From positions 6,505,960-6,569,959 of the forward strand of contig JADWOT020000005.1 in the NCBI GenBank assembly GCA_036345935.2: a DNA stretch of 64,000 nt, written 5' to 3'. Positions 25,401-40,400 of this stretch are shown one piece after another. The notes beneath the pieces were generated by a model that was given only the letters and a program-made list of their open reading frames with translations, was not told where the DNA came from and made no database searches. Positions within the stretch are counted from its first letter, which is position 1, and each line of letters opens with the position of its first letter. The stretch comes from Taenia hydatigena. Its lineage: Eukaryota; Platyhelminthes; Cestoda; Cyclophyllidea; Taeniidae. The translations under genes were made by a program, and so were the position numbers.

Positions 25401-28400
25401 AACAACTGAAACGACATTGACCGTGGACCACATGGAAAGGTTTCTTTACAGAGGTCCCCCTTAATAAACCTGCTTTAAGGAGACCGGTGTTCTAATGTCT
25501 CCCTACGGACGCAATGATGGTTGGCAGAACCTCTTACTCCGAATTTATTTCTCCAAACCAGACCACGAAACTGCAAGTTGAGTCGAAGTGCCAAGAGGGA
25601 TCACTGGCGTTGGTGTCAAGCATCGCGTCAGTTGCGTCGACTTTCGGCGACTGACACGGTTAGCTCGTGGGTGCTTCTCGCAGCATAGATTACGCTGTGA
25701 TGGCTGACGTGGGAGGTCTACCAAAGGTAGCGTCGAAGACGACGTTACGTCTGCCGGTTTCGGTCACTTGGGTGTCCATATTGCCCAAGCCGCGTGGGCT
25801 GGCTTCCGGGTCGTGCCAGCGGCCCTCTTCCCTCTGTCCATTGAATGTATGTATTCTGTCCTAGTACTTTGTCTTCTTTTGCCTTCAAGGGATTCCCGAG
25901 ACGCTAAAATACCTTTTGTTGATAATAGCATCTGGCCCCAACTTAACTTAGACTGTGAGTTAAATAAAGGAGTCGATAATCTCCTATCATTATCTTGCAA
26001 CAATAACAATAATTCATGTGTACTTTTAGATTGCAAGTCAGTAAATTCAACAGACTTAAATTAAGGGGGCTAATTAAAGTATGTCTAGTTATCATCGAAC
26101 CATAATAATATTTGGATTTATCCGACACTACTGCCTGTTGCGTAGCCCTTTTCAAGTAAGTTTATACCCCAAGCCAGAACGACAAATTGAAAGTTCAGAA
26201 GTTTTGCCAAGAGCTACAAATGAAACTATCAGGGACGAATTAGCCCAACTACAGAAAAATCCACCTTCCACAGTACGTTATTTCAATAAACTGTAGGACA
26301 ACTCTAAACGATCTCTCGGGTATAAAACAAATTTTATTTGGTGTCTGGCTCCCAAGACTACAACGAGTTTAATTTTCTTCTTCAAAGCAAGGTGGTTTTA
26401 CATCCAACTATCCTTAAAATAATTATACAATTTGAAATTATTTTACGCAAAGCAAAACTCGAGCTAACGGCCGCCGAGATAGGCCATTTGTAAGGCCTAT
26501 CTAAAAACACCTTCTAAAGTATGAATAATTCACCAATCAGTTGCACTGGCAGCCCTAAAATCAACAGAGAACCCCAACGGACAGATATAAAGTAACTTTG
26601 CTTCCTCCTCTGGTGTTCACTTTTTGACTACAGACTCACATGGTCAGCGGACTGTTCAGCTGGTCCGGCGGGCTGCGTGACCGTGTGATGCGACTTAGTC
26701 ATTTGGCCAGGAGGCAGACTGGTGGAGGTGGTGGCGCAGCTTCGGCCGTGATGTACGACGCGTCGGCGAAGGAACTCAGCCACCTCATCGGCACTCGCCT
26801 CGCACACCATGTTGGAGGGTACAAATCCCTTGCGTCCGTTGCACTCACCGAAGTAGAAGCCGTCCTCGTCACAGTCTCCGTACACCTTTATAGGGTTTTC
26901 GCACAGTGGAATAATTTGCTTAGTTGTAGGCCTCCTAAATAGCTTAGATTCTTCATATGCTGCAACAATTAGTGTAGGTTAATTTACTTCTGAAGTGGAA
27001 CGGGAAAGAAACAAGGTGCCCGGACTTAAAATAGCAAACTTTAATTTTAGATTGCGCCTTACTGTTAGCAATCAATTTTATGCTAATTTACAAGCAATTT
27101 TTCATGTTTTTTTCCCATTTCGATGATCTACTCACTTTGGAAAGACTGTATTTTCTAAAAATTAGGGTATTGTTTTGATTATTTATGCTCGGATTTATGA
27201 GGGATAAGGAGGTCTCAAAACACATACAATAAGACTCCAGAATATGTGGTTTACACTGAGCAGAGTCTCAGTCTTTCGCAACATTTATTCAATAAAATTC
27301 GTTTAACTGTTAGTACATTTCAACTGCATTGTTTTTCCAGAGTCCCATCAAAATATACCAATTATTTATTTGCCATTCTAGTCATAAAATGTTACTAGAA
27401 TGTGCTATGGTCCTTCTTTAAAATAAGCTCTGATAGATTTAAGACTAAGAGTGGGCACTTTTGAAGTCATTTCAAAACTGCTGTCTCCAATTTCGTCAGA
27501 AAAGCACAATTAAATGCGCAACTTGTCATAAAAAATAAAGGTGACAACGGTGCAACTTCGTAGTAATAATAGATTAAACTGTCATCGTCCAAGGAGCAAA
27601 GGTCTCGTACCAACAGACAGGGAGCATATATGAAACAGAAATTGAATGCAAAACACGATTCCTCTAAGAATTGTCTGCAGCTTTGCCTTTACCGTTTCAC
27701 GTCCAAAGGATTATTTGGACATGTGTATTATTAATAATTACAAACACTGGGTTATCCGCTTTACGCGCTAACAGGAATTCATTTTGTGCTTTGCTAAATA
27801 TGCTATGCTAGAGTCAACAGTACATTTCATTTTACACCCTAACAATAAATTTGGTAGCAGCTAGTCTCGAATGTCATCTGACCAACTTAGTGTCAGATTT
27901 GACGTAAACAATTAACTTCTGGCTAGGTAAGACAGCAAGAAAGCGTTAAAATGCAGTGATCGATTCACCCGGTCGGTAAATTCAAGCCAAAGCTTGTAAA
28001 CAAAACGCCATTGTGTTAAAACGAAATAATTGAGCACGTCACGAGCTCTGGGTGTGCAAATGAAATGGAGATGGATTTCAAAGCCCAAACCTTGATAATG
28101 TCGCCCTCCTTGAAGGGTAATTCATCATCAACAGCCCCGGGATTTGGTGACATTGTGGCGGGATCGTAGTCGTAGAGGGAGACAAAAAACACACAGCCGT
28201 CGCTCGTGCTGGTCGGCCTCAGTGAGGGCGAACTCAACGGTCTTCGATCTGGCGTCTGATTCCGCACCTCTGACTGGAACCGCCTTCTCAGCCCTGTTGT
28301 TGGAAATGATAAACATGCATTAGCCAACCAAATTGTCTTCCCCACTAACTGTTTATCTATCGCGTTTACAATATGAAACTTCTCGACACTATTGTAATCC

Positions 28401-31400
28401 ACTCCTCATTAACGCTCCACTTATGAACTCCTTCGAGGGTAGCTATCATCAAATATCTATTAAAATTGACTTGTATTAAATCCTCCTTTATAAATCGTGT
28501 AATTTTCTTCATGCCACATATTTGCCCGTTCATTTGTTCACACCAAGCAAATCCACATCTAAGCATAAAATATGGTGTGATGCCTCTACCCAAGTACTGC
28601 CGTTTACGAATTTGCAGTTTCAAAAACCACGCAGGTAGAAACTGCTTTCATAAAGTGCACATTATACAGTGAGTGTCTATCTAAATTATTTGATGTGCCA
28701 GCACCCATATAAACTCTTTAGCATCTTTGATTGCGCTAAGTTGGAGAATCTTCATGCAGAAGCATTCGGTGCCGAGGTACGGAGCGTTCAAAGATTTCAT
28801 CCTTAATTATATACCACTTCAAGACACAATAGCCACTTAAAGATAGTGGAGGTAAAAAGCGAAATTACGATGAGCTGGGTTTAACGATGCTATGTGGTTA
28901 CCTCAGTTCCGCACGGTGATTGCCTTTGCAGTCTCAAAAGGGCTATCAACTTGTGTCACAAACGCATAGAGTTTCGTCTTGCATCAGGCATTGATCGCTA
29001 AAAGGTGTGCTAGGAGCACAAATTGTCTTAAAGGACACCATGCGGCTCAAAACAGCCGTTCTGGTCAAAGTAATGTGAAATGCTCCACGTTCCCATCTGT
29101 AAAAACGATTATTAGAGAATTCAGGAGTTGATTTTACAAAGGCTACAGAATGTCGGCTTAAAATTGTGTGTGAATGATACCTAGACTTCGTTTGGTTATG
29201 GCTTGAATCATGTCAACCCTAGGCATCGTAATGGTGCGCATTTGGTGGATGTCTAAGCAACTGACAGGTGAGCAAAAACCATTTAACGAGATGTTTACTT
29301 CCACACTCCGACTATCTTTCCTGTGGATGTGGCTGTTTAATGCAACGGCTGGTGATAGAACACGTGTTCACCATCACAAACCCAAAAGCAAGTAAACAGA
29401 ACATTAAAAAAGGTAAATATGGGTGAATTTGTTTACAGGGTCTTGTTTGAAAGTTTATTTAATTTGTAGATGCATAGCTTTCGTCTAATTTTTTCGGACA
29501 CCTCGAACGTGAGGTGATAAGGGATCTAGACCGCCCTTTTTCAATCCAAATAGTGCACAAGACAAACCGTAACTTCCCCATTGATGTCAGCTTTACAAAG
29601 ACTACGCAAGTTAATCTTCATCGCTCATTTAAATTGCACGAAAGAGCTCTGGAAAAATGCTCGTGCACAACAGTTTCATTTGGGACCGTATAGAAGCACT
29701 GTGGATGGTGAAAAACAATCTGAGCGTAGATGTAGTCATTTGCACGATGCTCAAACAAACAAGCTTTCACTATCTGCAGAGCCAGTTTAAACTTCTTCTT
29801 ATAACGAAATAATCTGGCCTCAAATTTAATTTGAGATCGTGATAAGACGTCAATGTTAACAATTTAATCATGTTAAAGCAAACACCCTGCAACAGTATCT
29901 GTCACAACCTTGTTTCCCAAACAATAAAGGGATAAGCGTAGTACTATGGCGAATGAGCTAATTTATCAAGTAAATCGGGTATAGTCACTACTAACAATCA
30001 AATGTACAAGACGGCATTCACTACCATACACGGGATTTCTACATCCCAAAACTATGACATACGAAGAACAGTTTCAAAGGGTCCTCAATGAACGCGTTAG
30101 TACCAAAGGGTTGGGAGGATCCCATCTTTGCCTATCCCGTATGCCAGCTTAATGAATAAGAAAGATGAAGAAATTCCTCAAAACCTTCCCGATTTTTACA
30201 CTTCAATACTGTGCGCGCATGACAGAGTGAATTCAACTAATTGAGATGTCAAATTTTCATACATTCAATTCGCACTGTTTCAGCAACAAAAAAGATGGAG
30301 CTTTGAAGTTTCAAATATCCCCCATAAATTCATCGATGTCCTCTTTCGAAGCAAGCCATCCAATAAAGATGAATAAATTCAATGAGTGATATCTCACCTC
30401 GCTTGGAAGTTACGCGTTCTACACCTTGCATTCGATTATCACCTTCGAGACCAGAGCTGACAGTTCTCCGTCCAGGGGTCTTAGCAGACTTTGAGTTTCT
30501 GCTAATGAGGCCAGAAGGTCGTATTCGACGCATCCGGGAGAAGGAAGAGGGGTAGAGAGGCCCTTCTGACCAGTCGTAGGGTCCGTCGTCGGGATCGTTC
30601 AGTCGATAAATCATCACTGCCGCATCATCGTCTCCTAAGCAGCCCTCCTCTTCCTCCTCCCTCCAATGCCTTCGACGTCGTTGTTTGCCTCTCATTGTCT
30701 CATTAAAGTGGTGTTGAGAGCGTGGAGAGTCGGTAATTATTTGGCGTTCACTGGAGTGTACGCATCTGCGCAAGTGGTCGTCTGAGTCCGCATGGCCACG
30801 ACCCAAATCTGTCGGGTGTAGAATAAGAAATGCTGGATGAAAGAACAGTTAGAGGAACCCGTTAGTCCGTACGCATTAAATCACTAAGCATGGGATGCAC
30901 AATCTCAAGCAATGGAAATTGCATCAACCAAGTCGAAATTAATGATGTCCAAGAAATCTTGAGCCTGATTGGAAGGCGATGAACTTGTAAAAAGGAAATT
31001 TTCGCAGAGAACGGTTGCAAAAGGTGGGCAAAGAGCAAAAATGTTTAGCTAATCGCAGCAGACATTTTCCTTCTGTGATATTTCTTACGCAACGTGAAGA
31101 TGGGCTAATTAGATGCACGCTCTGTTTTGGTTTGTTAGTATCCTACATCAAAAGGATTTATTCGCTGCATATTCATGACCTTAATATAGTTGGATTTTTA
31201 AAGGAATCACCAAAAACGCAGTATAAACAGGTTAATTTTGCATTATCCGTTCATTTTTTTTCCGAATGCTAACGAAAATATGCAGACGACTTGCGGATTG
31301 TTAAACGCCTGGATCTCAATAGAGGCAGAATGGTGGAAATGCGCAAAAAATAATGCTTAGATTCTTTCGTCAAATTGTGAAACAATTGCGCAGCTTATAT

Positions 31401-34400
31401 ATTGAAGGTACCGAACCTAACTGACCCATTACAAACTGCTGGCTTTTAGTGAAGAGGACTTGATACTTATCTATGTGGTATCTAGAGCGTACTCTTGTGT
31501 GCCGAGCCCCATGTTTACAAGTTAAAACGGAATCAAAGGAACTGGAAGAATCCTAAAATGCCACAATGAAGTCTTGAGCATAAAGTAGATTACTTTTTTC
31601 TCCTTTATAATTTGTGCAGCCGTGTGAACATTGCCATATTGATCAAAGACAGAATGGCAAACATCTAGTTATATAAGGCCATTAGTAGTAAAGAAGACCC
31701 AAATAAGACTTACGAATTTCGGGGACAGAAGTTATCTTTTGTAACCAACGCTTTGAAGCCAACTTCTCGAAGGACGATTTCCCAACCTGGAAGAAAGAAA
31801 ATTTCATGTTAATTTTTTGACAAAACCGACTTTACCTATGTAAGTACAGGGTGGATACACTCAGCTTTCTTAAATTAGTCACGATATGTTCTAGTTATTT
31901 GGGTTTCGAAGACTCAAAAGAAAGCACGAGTTCAGTTAACTATACATTCGAATAATTATGGTCTGCGAAAATACATGTGGCACGACCATAGAGATCCTCT
32001 ATTCATGAATGAATGTTAGAATATCTGCTGCCAGTCTCTAGATAACTAACAAACGTGGTCATGGTTTCACATGCACCAGGTAAATCGACAGATTAATGAA
32101 ATTTCAATCATTAGTGTACCCTTAACTTTTCACTTCTGTATTGTTCCTTCTGGTTCCAATCGGGGCTGCAATCCATAGCACTGAGGGGTACCTTAAAATG
32201 GTGCCACCTTCGCGACAGTCTCTGAACCATGCCATTTTCCACTCCGGAGAACTGTTCTTTCGACTGCTTCCGTTCTTGAAGACGCTGGAAGTAAGCCTTC
32301 GAGATACCCTCATCATTGGAAGAGGAAGAGATGAGTGTCAGGTTGTGCGATCGTCCAAGAGACTTGCTTCTGCGCATGAGAGAAACCCTTGAGTTGGTGT
32401 ACTGGCGCAAGGGGGAGGATCGATGCCACCGACAGACGTGGCGGCCCCTTCGATGGAACTCTTCGGGCCTTAAGTCCAGAGTAGACTTAGTAGAAGAGAA
32501 AAGCGGTTGATGTAAAGGGTTCTGTTGCCGCTCTGATTCCGTGCTCTCAGTGGAATAGGGCAGACGGGTTGCATTCTCTCTACCCCCAAAGCAATCGTTT
32601 TCATCGGACATGGAACGTGTAGCCCGAAGGAGACGTCCTGGCCGACTGCGACGGGGATAGTACTGAGGACGGACGGTTTCCAGAGCAGCAGCCGGAAACT
32701 CCATATCGTAGCGATGACGGTAGTTATGGTAGCTACTTGCATGAAACATATCCTCTCGTGGATGCCGTGCATGGTATGCAGAGGGTCGGTTGTCGGTTGA
32801 CCAAGCGTCGTGGCGATATTGAGACTGATGCTGCTGATACTGATTCACCAAGTCACTATACTTGTGTTTCTGCAACTGACGCTCACGAAGTAAGGCCTAT
32901 AAAGCCATTCAAATTGCCATCATATTAGGTAAAATCTATCATCTTCAGGGCTATTGGTTGACTAATACCTTAAATGCACTTTTATTTTAAGATTTAAGTT
33001 TTGTAAAAAAATATTCAAAGTTACTCCCAAAATTCCCAAGCTTTTATTATATTTTCGTTGGAAGTAAGCATAAATTTCTAAGAAATCGTTATCTAATCAT
33101 GCGTTTCATGAAAAAATTACAAAAGTCCAGCAATGAACGAGGTTGATTTCATGGTTCCATGCTGGGGCTCTAAAGAACTACTGTGTCGGTAGGTTCGCTA
33201 CCACAACTCACGATGAAAAGAGGCAATCAATGATTAAACGTTTAAGAATGAAGAGCCTCACGGTATGCCGGCCCCGTTGGGTAGAAGCCTTGAACATAAT
33301 AGAGGCAATTAAAAAATTATGCCATCCATCAATTTGCTTAAAATCCGGACATGGCTTCGAACTTCTAGTTACGAAAGTGTACCCTACGAGGTTCTGACTA
33401 AACTAGAACTAAAAATGGATACATACATTAAAGTTTGTAGCAATGCACACCACCTTTTCTAGGGGTACGCACAATTAAGATAATGGACAGCCAATTTTCA
33501 GCATTGAGGAGTCGAACTAATGACATCTGGGTCACCATTAAGCATGTTCATAACACTACAGACTTTCTATGCTGGAAAAAAAGTAATTTTAAAAGCAGGT
33601 ATGTGGGCACAAATGCTAGCGAATTCGTTTAATAGCCCCTTGGTATTTTCTGTGAGGATTCGTTTGTCCAATGCTGCATTGGTAAATAAGTTATTCATCT
33701 CACAATAAAATTATGCTCCCAATTGTCCCACTCGTCTTATTATTTGTTTGAACGACTATGAATTGGGATGTTCACGCGTTTTTGTTTATCAGAAGACCTC
33801 GCAACTTCAACCAATGTGGGAACTATCAGTGCTCATTTTCCCTTGTTCACATCGAAGGGACCAAAGGGCAGGGGCCTTTAGTAAAGACACAAAGTCTGCA
33901 GTCCTCTTACGAATAATGTCATGTGAATGCCCATTTTCAACTAAAACCGCCATTTTATAGTTAAGTAGGTCGAGTGCAATAATTTTCACAAAAAAGTAAG
34001 ACTGTTCAAAAAATTGGTGGGATGTTCCCTACTGATTGCGTTTACTATAAAAATTGCATTTTCTAACAGGGATCAAAGTTTAGACAGGCTTTACCCCACT
34101 TGAGTGAGTACCTCGGTAGGGTATGCATGCGATGAATAAATTATTTTTTTTTCTGAGTAACAATTATGACCTTTATTGGGGTAAAAAATAGACGCAGAAA
34201 CAAGCTGGAAGGCCTGTCAGCATACCCCTCAATCTAATTCGAAAACGTATTCAGTGGCATAATGGAAAGTCTCAAAATTAGTTCCAGTTCAAGAACAAAG
34301 AGTGCATTCGAAATTTTCAAAGCCTTTTATAAAAATAATAATCAAAATTTGCAGCAGAACTTGTAGACTTGTCAGCATGGAAAATTATACTTATTAAAAA

Positions 34401-37400
34401 AGGCATCATTCGTCTCTCCAATTCACTAGCACAAATTAGTCTGCCAAATTACAATTGCAATAGGATAGAAATACCTCAGCTGAATCGAGAGCATCAGAAG
34501 TTGGACTACTAGTTTTGGCCATGCTAGCGATATTCCCCGCGTACACGTGGACAATTCCTGGGTCGTCATCAGCTGAATCAGCATTGTCAGATCGTTCGGC
34601 GTCCATTCCCGGCTTTTCAATTGATATACAGACGGGATTTGAACGCCGAAGACTGACACAAGCTGCTGCCGCATTGTTCTCGTTCTGCGAAAAGAGGACA
34701 AAGCAAATTATTCCAAGAAATGGCTTGCAGGAACTATCATTATAATCATCGCCATTTAATTACTAGTAACGTATATGAGCATTTGTTGTTTTTCAAATAG
34801 AATAGGGCCATATGTTATGGTTGGATGCTCTGTTTTCGAGGAATGAACAATTTGATTTGATTTTGCATGCACCAAACCATGTGTAACCCTAAATATTTCT
34901 TGTGCGATTTCCTGCCTGTCCCAGCTCTCAATGCCACAGAAGTATGACCAAAAAACTTAAAAAATGCTCAGCCGTGTAATCGGAATATTAAGTTTAGTTG
35001 AGTAAGAGTGATTCACACTGTGTTTTCAAGTTCTGGTACTTTTTTTGAATTACATGTTCTATTAGCTTTAGCCAGAATTCTTCATTATCCGTCTCGTTCA
35101 TACTAAAACAGCTTGTACATTGGTTTGAGTTCGCAAACTTTAACATGCAATTTTATCACTGCAACCTGAAGCGAGTAATTTGCATTAACCATCATCGACC
35201 CACCAGTACTCTGAAAAGTAATGGTATTCTTAAAAAAACCTACCCACTGGGTTCATTTTATCCACCCATCCACTCAGAATGAATAAATTAACCATAACTT
35301 CATTTACACGGAAGAAAGTCTGCCAGTCTTGCTGGATGAATATAGAGTTTAAATAAGTGGAAATATCCAAAAGTGAGTTGCTCAATCACTTCAATGTGAA
35401 TTTAATCATGCAGATTGGTCTCAAAGTCGAAGGGTTGGCAGTTGAACTTGTCAACTTATTTTATTCGTAAAAAAAGCAGATTTGACAAGCTAGTTAATCA
35501 ATTTAATAAAACCACAGTTCGAGACAGGAAGAAAGGTGACAGAGATGTTCAAAATTGGCGTAAATATGTCTTTTCGTCTAAAAACAGGGCGGACATTGAA
35601 TCATAAACAAATTACTCACTACACATTTTGAAAGCCTGAAATCTTGTTTCACCCTGTTATTTGCTCCGCAAAAAGACACTGTGATTGACTCCCATCCAGA
35701 AAGAATTATAAAAGTGCGTTTGCTTATCGACATTCGGTGGACTCAGTTCTTCTAAACTCATGATAAAGCTTAGCTTAAGAAAAATAATGATGACGAAATC
35801 AGCTCTCTTTATATAGCAGTCGCTCCGAAATAAAAAAAAAATAAATTCAACCATCAAAACATTTTTGACATCCTTTAAATCCTTACCAAACAAACACTTA
35901 TAAACTCAACCTTCTAAGCATAAGAGTTAGCGCTCTTCACGTAGTAATGACTCAAGCATTCTACTTCAATGACTTACAAGACCCAGGTGCTTTGAAAGGC
36001 GTTTGCCGAAGAGTTCAACAGCGGCTTCCAATGATCCAGCGGCAAGGAGAAGGAGAGTGGGAATTAATTTTATGGGTGGCGAGGCAGGTCCGGAGGAACC
36101 CATTTTTTCTCCCATAGTGCTGCTTCTGTTCATCAGAACAGCAGTGTTAGCGGAGAGAGTGGAGTAGACGGTTAGCCAGAGCTCTTTGGGAATCGGATCT
36201 CTCTTAGCCCCCTCCTCTTCCTCCTCGTTTCGAAGGTCAGGGAGGCTGTCACCAGTGGAATGTGAGGAGTCTGTCTCTAACGCGCCTTCGTCAGTGGTCG
36301 TTATCTTCTTCGAATGATGGGAATGAGGTAGGAGCAAAGAAGGGGGATGTTGACATTGACGCTGTCGGGCTCCCTGAGTGGCGAGCGCGAACTCAGGACT
36401 CTTTAAAAGAGTTGCTAGTTGTCGCAGTGGAAGAAGCACATGATCACCTGGAACGTGCAGAGCAGACGTAGGAAATCACCCACTTTTCTGTTTATTTTTT
36501 CATTTAGCACGAAATTTCACATGGTTATGTTAAAGCAAAAGTAGTAAGAGCTTTGTAAGTACTATTCTATCATGCCACCCTGAAGCAACATGAAGGTGTA
36601 CTTGCGAAACCTTGTCCTAAATAATAATTGGAATATTTTTGCGTGACCTCCTCAACCTGAGTACAAATGGTTTAATTAAAGTGAATTGGAAACTCTTCAA
36701 GAATTTTTTTGTAGTCACAGTGATGGCGCTTCCTGATCGTCTGGGACAGATAACAATTAAAAACGCATCAAATCATTTACTTGTCAATGCAGCCACTTTA
36801 TTATGCCTATAGGCGAAGCTCTTTGAAAGCCAAAACTCAAAAAATCTGTATGTCTCTCTCGACGCCACCGCTCTGAATTGCCGTTGGGAAACGGTTGGTA
36901 AAACTGTGTGCTCTTGAAATGCAAAATCTCAAATCTAAAACTTAAATGGCAATTTTATCCTATAAAATGTGATTTGACGGATACGGCATAGTCGGTCAAA
37001 ATGTTTAACTAATATAAAAGAGTTTGTAAGTTTAGCAATACATATAATATGCTTCTACAATGCAAAACACCAAATCCTGAAGCATATGAAATGTCGGTAA
37101 GCAGCCACACCGAGGCAATTCATGCATCTGCTTCATTTTTGAGAGCCTAATATCCTTGTCGCTTGGGCTAAGTTGCCTTCCTGGATGAAAGTAGCTGGTA
37201 AACAGAGTGAGTGTTTTACAAAGACTACTAATTGTGAAATGCTTTTTGAGGATAAATCCTCGGTTGTAGAACTGATTACAAGGAGTGGAAAAGACGACTT
37301 CCATGCAATGCATGGAGAGTGCACTAAACGTCCATCAGACAAAAGACAAGATCAAAAGGAACGATGGAAGAGCTTGGCAACTGATTCTTGAAAGCATAAA

Positions 37401-40400
37401 GGCAAAAGCTGAGGAGGTCAGACTCTTTGCATCCCTATGTTTGATGGAAAAGGAGTGTACTTTAAGGACTTTGTGTGCAAAAGGTTGTTTAAACATGGCT
37501 GTACATTAGCAGAGAAGAGTAGCCGACCTCTACTTAATAACAAAACGATATAAATCGCTCACTCTGGTAAGTTACACTGTCAGTAGACAAATGTGAATAG
37601 GTGGTGAATTCATATTCATAATGTGCTTCTGGGAAGTAAATATAGGCAATAATTAAGCCGCCACTAAGTCTGTTCCGTTATCTCCCCACACTAATCTGGA
37701 TTACTTAAAGGTCTACAAATTCGTTTCGAAATTGTGGCAAAACTTATGCCTAAAATTTTTAGGACGGTACATACTATCAATTTCGGGTGCATTAACTTGT
37801 GATTTAATACGAAAACAGTTCCTTCAAGCATGATAGAAATGCGAAAATCGTACCAATGCATCACACTCTTGATCCAGTCGAGAGTAACTATCCTAAAGCA
37901 GTTTAACGTTTGCCAGAACGGTGCGTCATGAATCAAATCACAACGCCAGCAACGGAACGCTTAATGGATTTGGGGGTCAAAATATGACTTTTTACTAGAA
38001 TCAAAGGGAACAAAACGAAGTTTTGGCATCACGCACCAATGTTTCGCCGTGGGCAGGGCAGGGAGAGCTTAAACATGTATAATGGAAAGGCGCTAATATG
38101 CAGACATTAAAATGGCTCAGTTTTTCAGACTTACGATCAACACCAGGTACATCAATGATGGGTTGGTCGTTAATGCACACGGTATAGCCTTGGACAAGGG
38201 GTTCATTTTTGCAGTTAGGGAGGACGTCGGTTGCCTGTGGGACTGGTCGCCATGAGATAAGGAGAACGCCATCCTGGGGACCGGCCTCCACCTGAACATT
38301 TTTCGGTGGGTCCGGGAGGCCTTTTGACGATTAAATAGCCAGTTGAGATTATAATTCCGCGTAAGCATCAACAAAATGCGATTTGGTATTGGAGCAGATG
38401 GTTCTGTACACCTCCAATCATGTCATCTGTATAGACACTCTCCTAAATCTTTCAACTTATTCCGGAGTGATTTACAATACGGAATGGTTGACTGAAACAA
38501 AGATTTACTGATGAAATTCAGATTCACTGTTACTGTTTCAGGTAAGCCGTCAATATTTATTGAAATGACTAGAGAACTCGTTCAAATGAACCCAATGGAA
38601 AGTAGTAGGTTTGATATTATAATGCTTCTTTTTCACTTATCCATTTTGTGAGTATTAAATCGCCAAAAATGAGTGATTGAAGGGTTGTTCCATTGATTCT
38701 TGCGTGCATCCATTCAAAAGCAGGCATCAAAATGTAGCGCTTGACATGTACTTCATTAATTGCATTAATTTTTAAATACAAATGACCTGGTAATGTTTTA
38801 CGAATCAGAAGAACAACTCAGTCTATTTACATACCAATAGGGGCGGTTTGGAACTCAATTGTGACGGAATTTCTTTTGAGATCGTCTGAAGGAGGATTCC
38901 TCTGAAGGCATTGGGTGTTTAATGGAGACTCACTGGATCCACTTGTGCGTCTTGCTTCAACTCGAACACGATGAAGAGTGTTTGGAGGAAGACCTGCGAT
39001 AATCAAGTTCATTTCTAATCAAAGGATTCCTATCTTTTCAAGTTCATTCTTTTGGCCTAGAAATGAACAATCACTGACTAATTAATACCACAAAATATTA
39101 TTACTTTCCTCCATCCATAAGTGTTAACGCTTTATGCCTCCAAAATTCTCTGAATTCATAATAAATTTGTTGTGAATCTGAGTTTCTGTAGTCGTTTTAC
39201 ATTATCACCCAAAACGGTCTATTACAATGTATTTCAAAGTATCAATTGTTAATTCAACCAGTAGGTTTAGGAATGATTTCACAAATCCAACTCAAAGGTC
39301 TTCTGCTACGTCTCCGAGTAAGTAAGTTCTACTAGTTCATGGTTATTGTCATTTAACAACAAGCCTATCAAATTGTTCGCAGCTATTTTTGTAGACGTAA
39401 ATATGCCGTAATTAAATATATTGAAATGCTGACCCACGCAGCCCCCTACTGCTTGAATTCCATAAAGACTGGGTGAGACTCTGCACACACTGGCCTCACA
39501 GGACTGCTCTGAAACTCCTATTCAGATCAAGATTTTCGGGAGTGATCTGAGCGCCTCATAATCGGCAAAAATAACTAAATAATAATAGTAACTCCAACGT
39601 CTATTTAGTAAGAGCAATCAAAGCAGACTTTTTGAAAAATAACAACTAAATGACACCAATTGAAGCAGAAAAGTTGGATTTCGAAGTGCAGGGTAAACTA
39701 GACTCGTGAGATTTGGGGCGGAAAAGTTTGATATGTTTATAGAGAAAATAAATATGTTCCCTTTGAATATTCGCCAATTTCGCATGCAAAATGACCTCCA
39801 GTAAAGCATCAGGAGTGTAGTGATGGTATCTAAAAAGTGGCATGTGTTGATAAACTTTCCTACCTATTGCATGCACGTTGCGACCCAATACATTTACGAA
39901 CCGCAACAGCTCACAAGGGAATAATGACTCTAAGGACGGGAGGGATTTATTGATGGGCTAAACAAGCGCATTTACTGAGCTATTGCAGGGTGAGTTTGGT
40001 GGTCTCACGCAAATCCCCATACCAACGTTCATGAAATCCCCTGGCAAAACAGCAAATCAATGGCAGGAGGCACTAAAATGTGGATTATACTTCGCAGAAC
40101 ATTCCAACCATGGAATTTGGTCCTCTCTAGGAAAGGACAGCCATCAAGTAAACCAAACTTTCACGAACTTAGCAAATGCACATTAAAAAAGGACGATTTT
40201 TGCCTGCAGAACGAATTAACGAGGCTTTTTTTATGTTCCGATCCTCCTCAGTTGGTAAAAATGCACCCGCTGGCCCACTTAGGTACTGTTGAATGGGTAT
40301 TACTGACAATTGTTGATAATGTAAAAGCTCACAAAGGAAGCGAAAAGCTTGGAGGCTTTCCGTCTTTGAGTGCACCTTATATAGGGCATGGATTTTGAAT

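Noticed and set aside
25133..25402. Open frames in the internal regions of the family 1 elements
   Set aside because: The two copies share nucleotide similarity but go out of register through indels, and both strands are open, so coding is not supported.
38001..38134. Extension of the RIM-BP FN3-3 exon frame past 38,135
   Set aside because: A GTAAGT donor ends the exon there, and the next exon continues the FN3 fold in phase.
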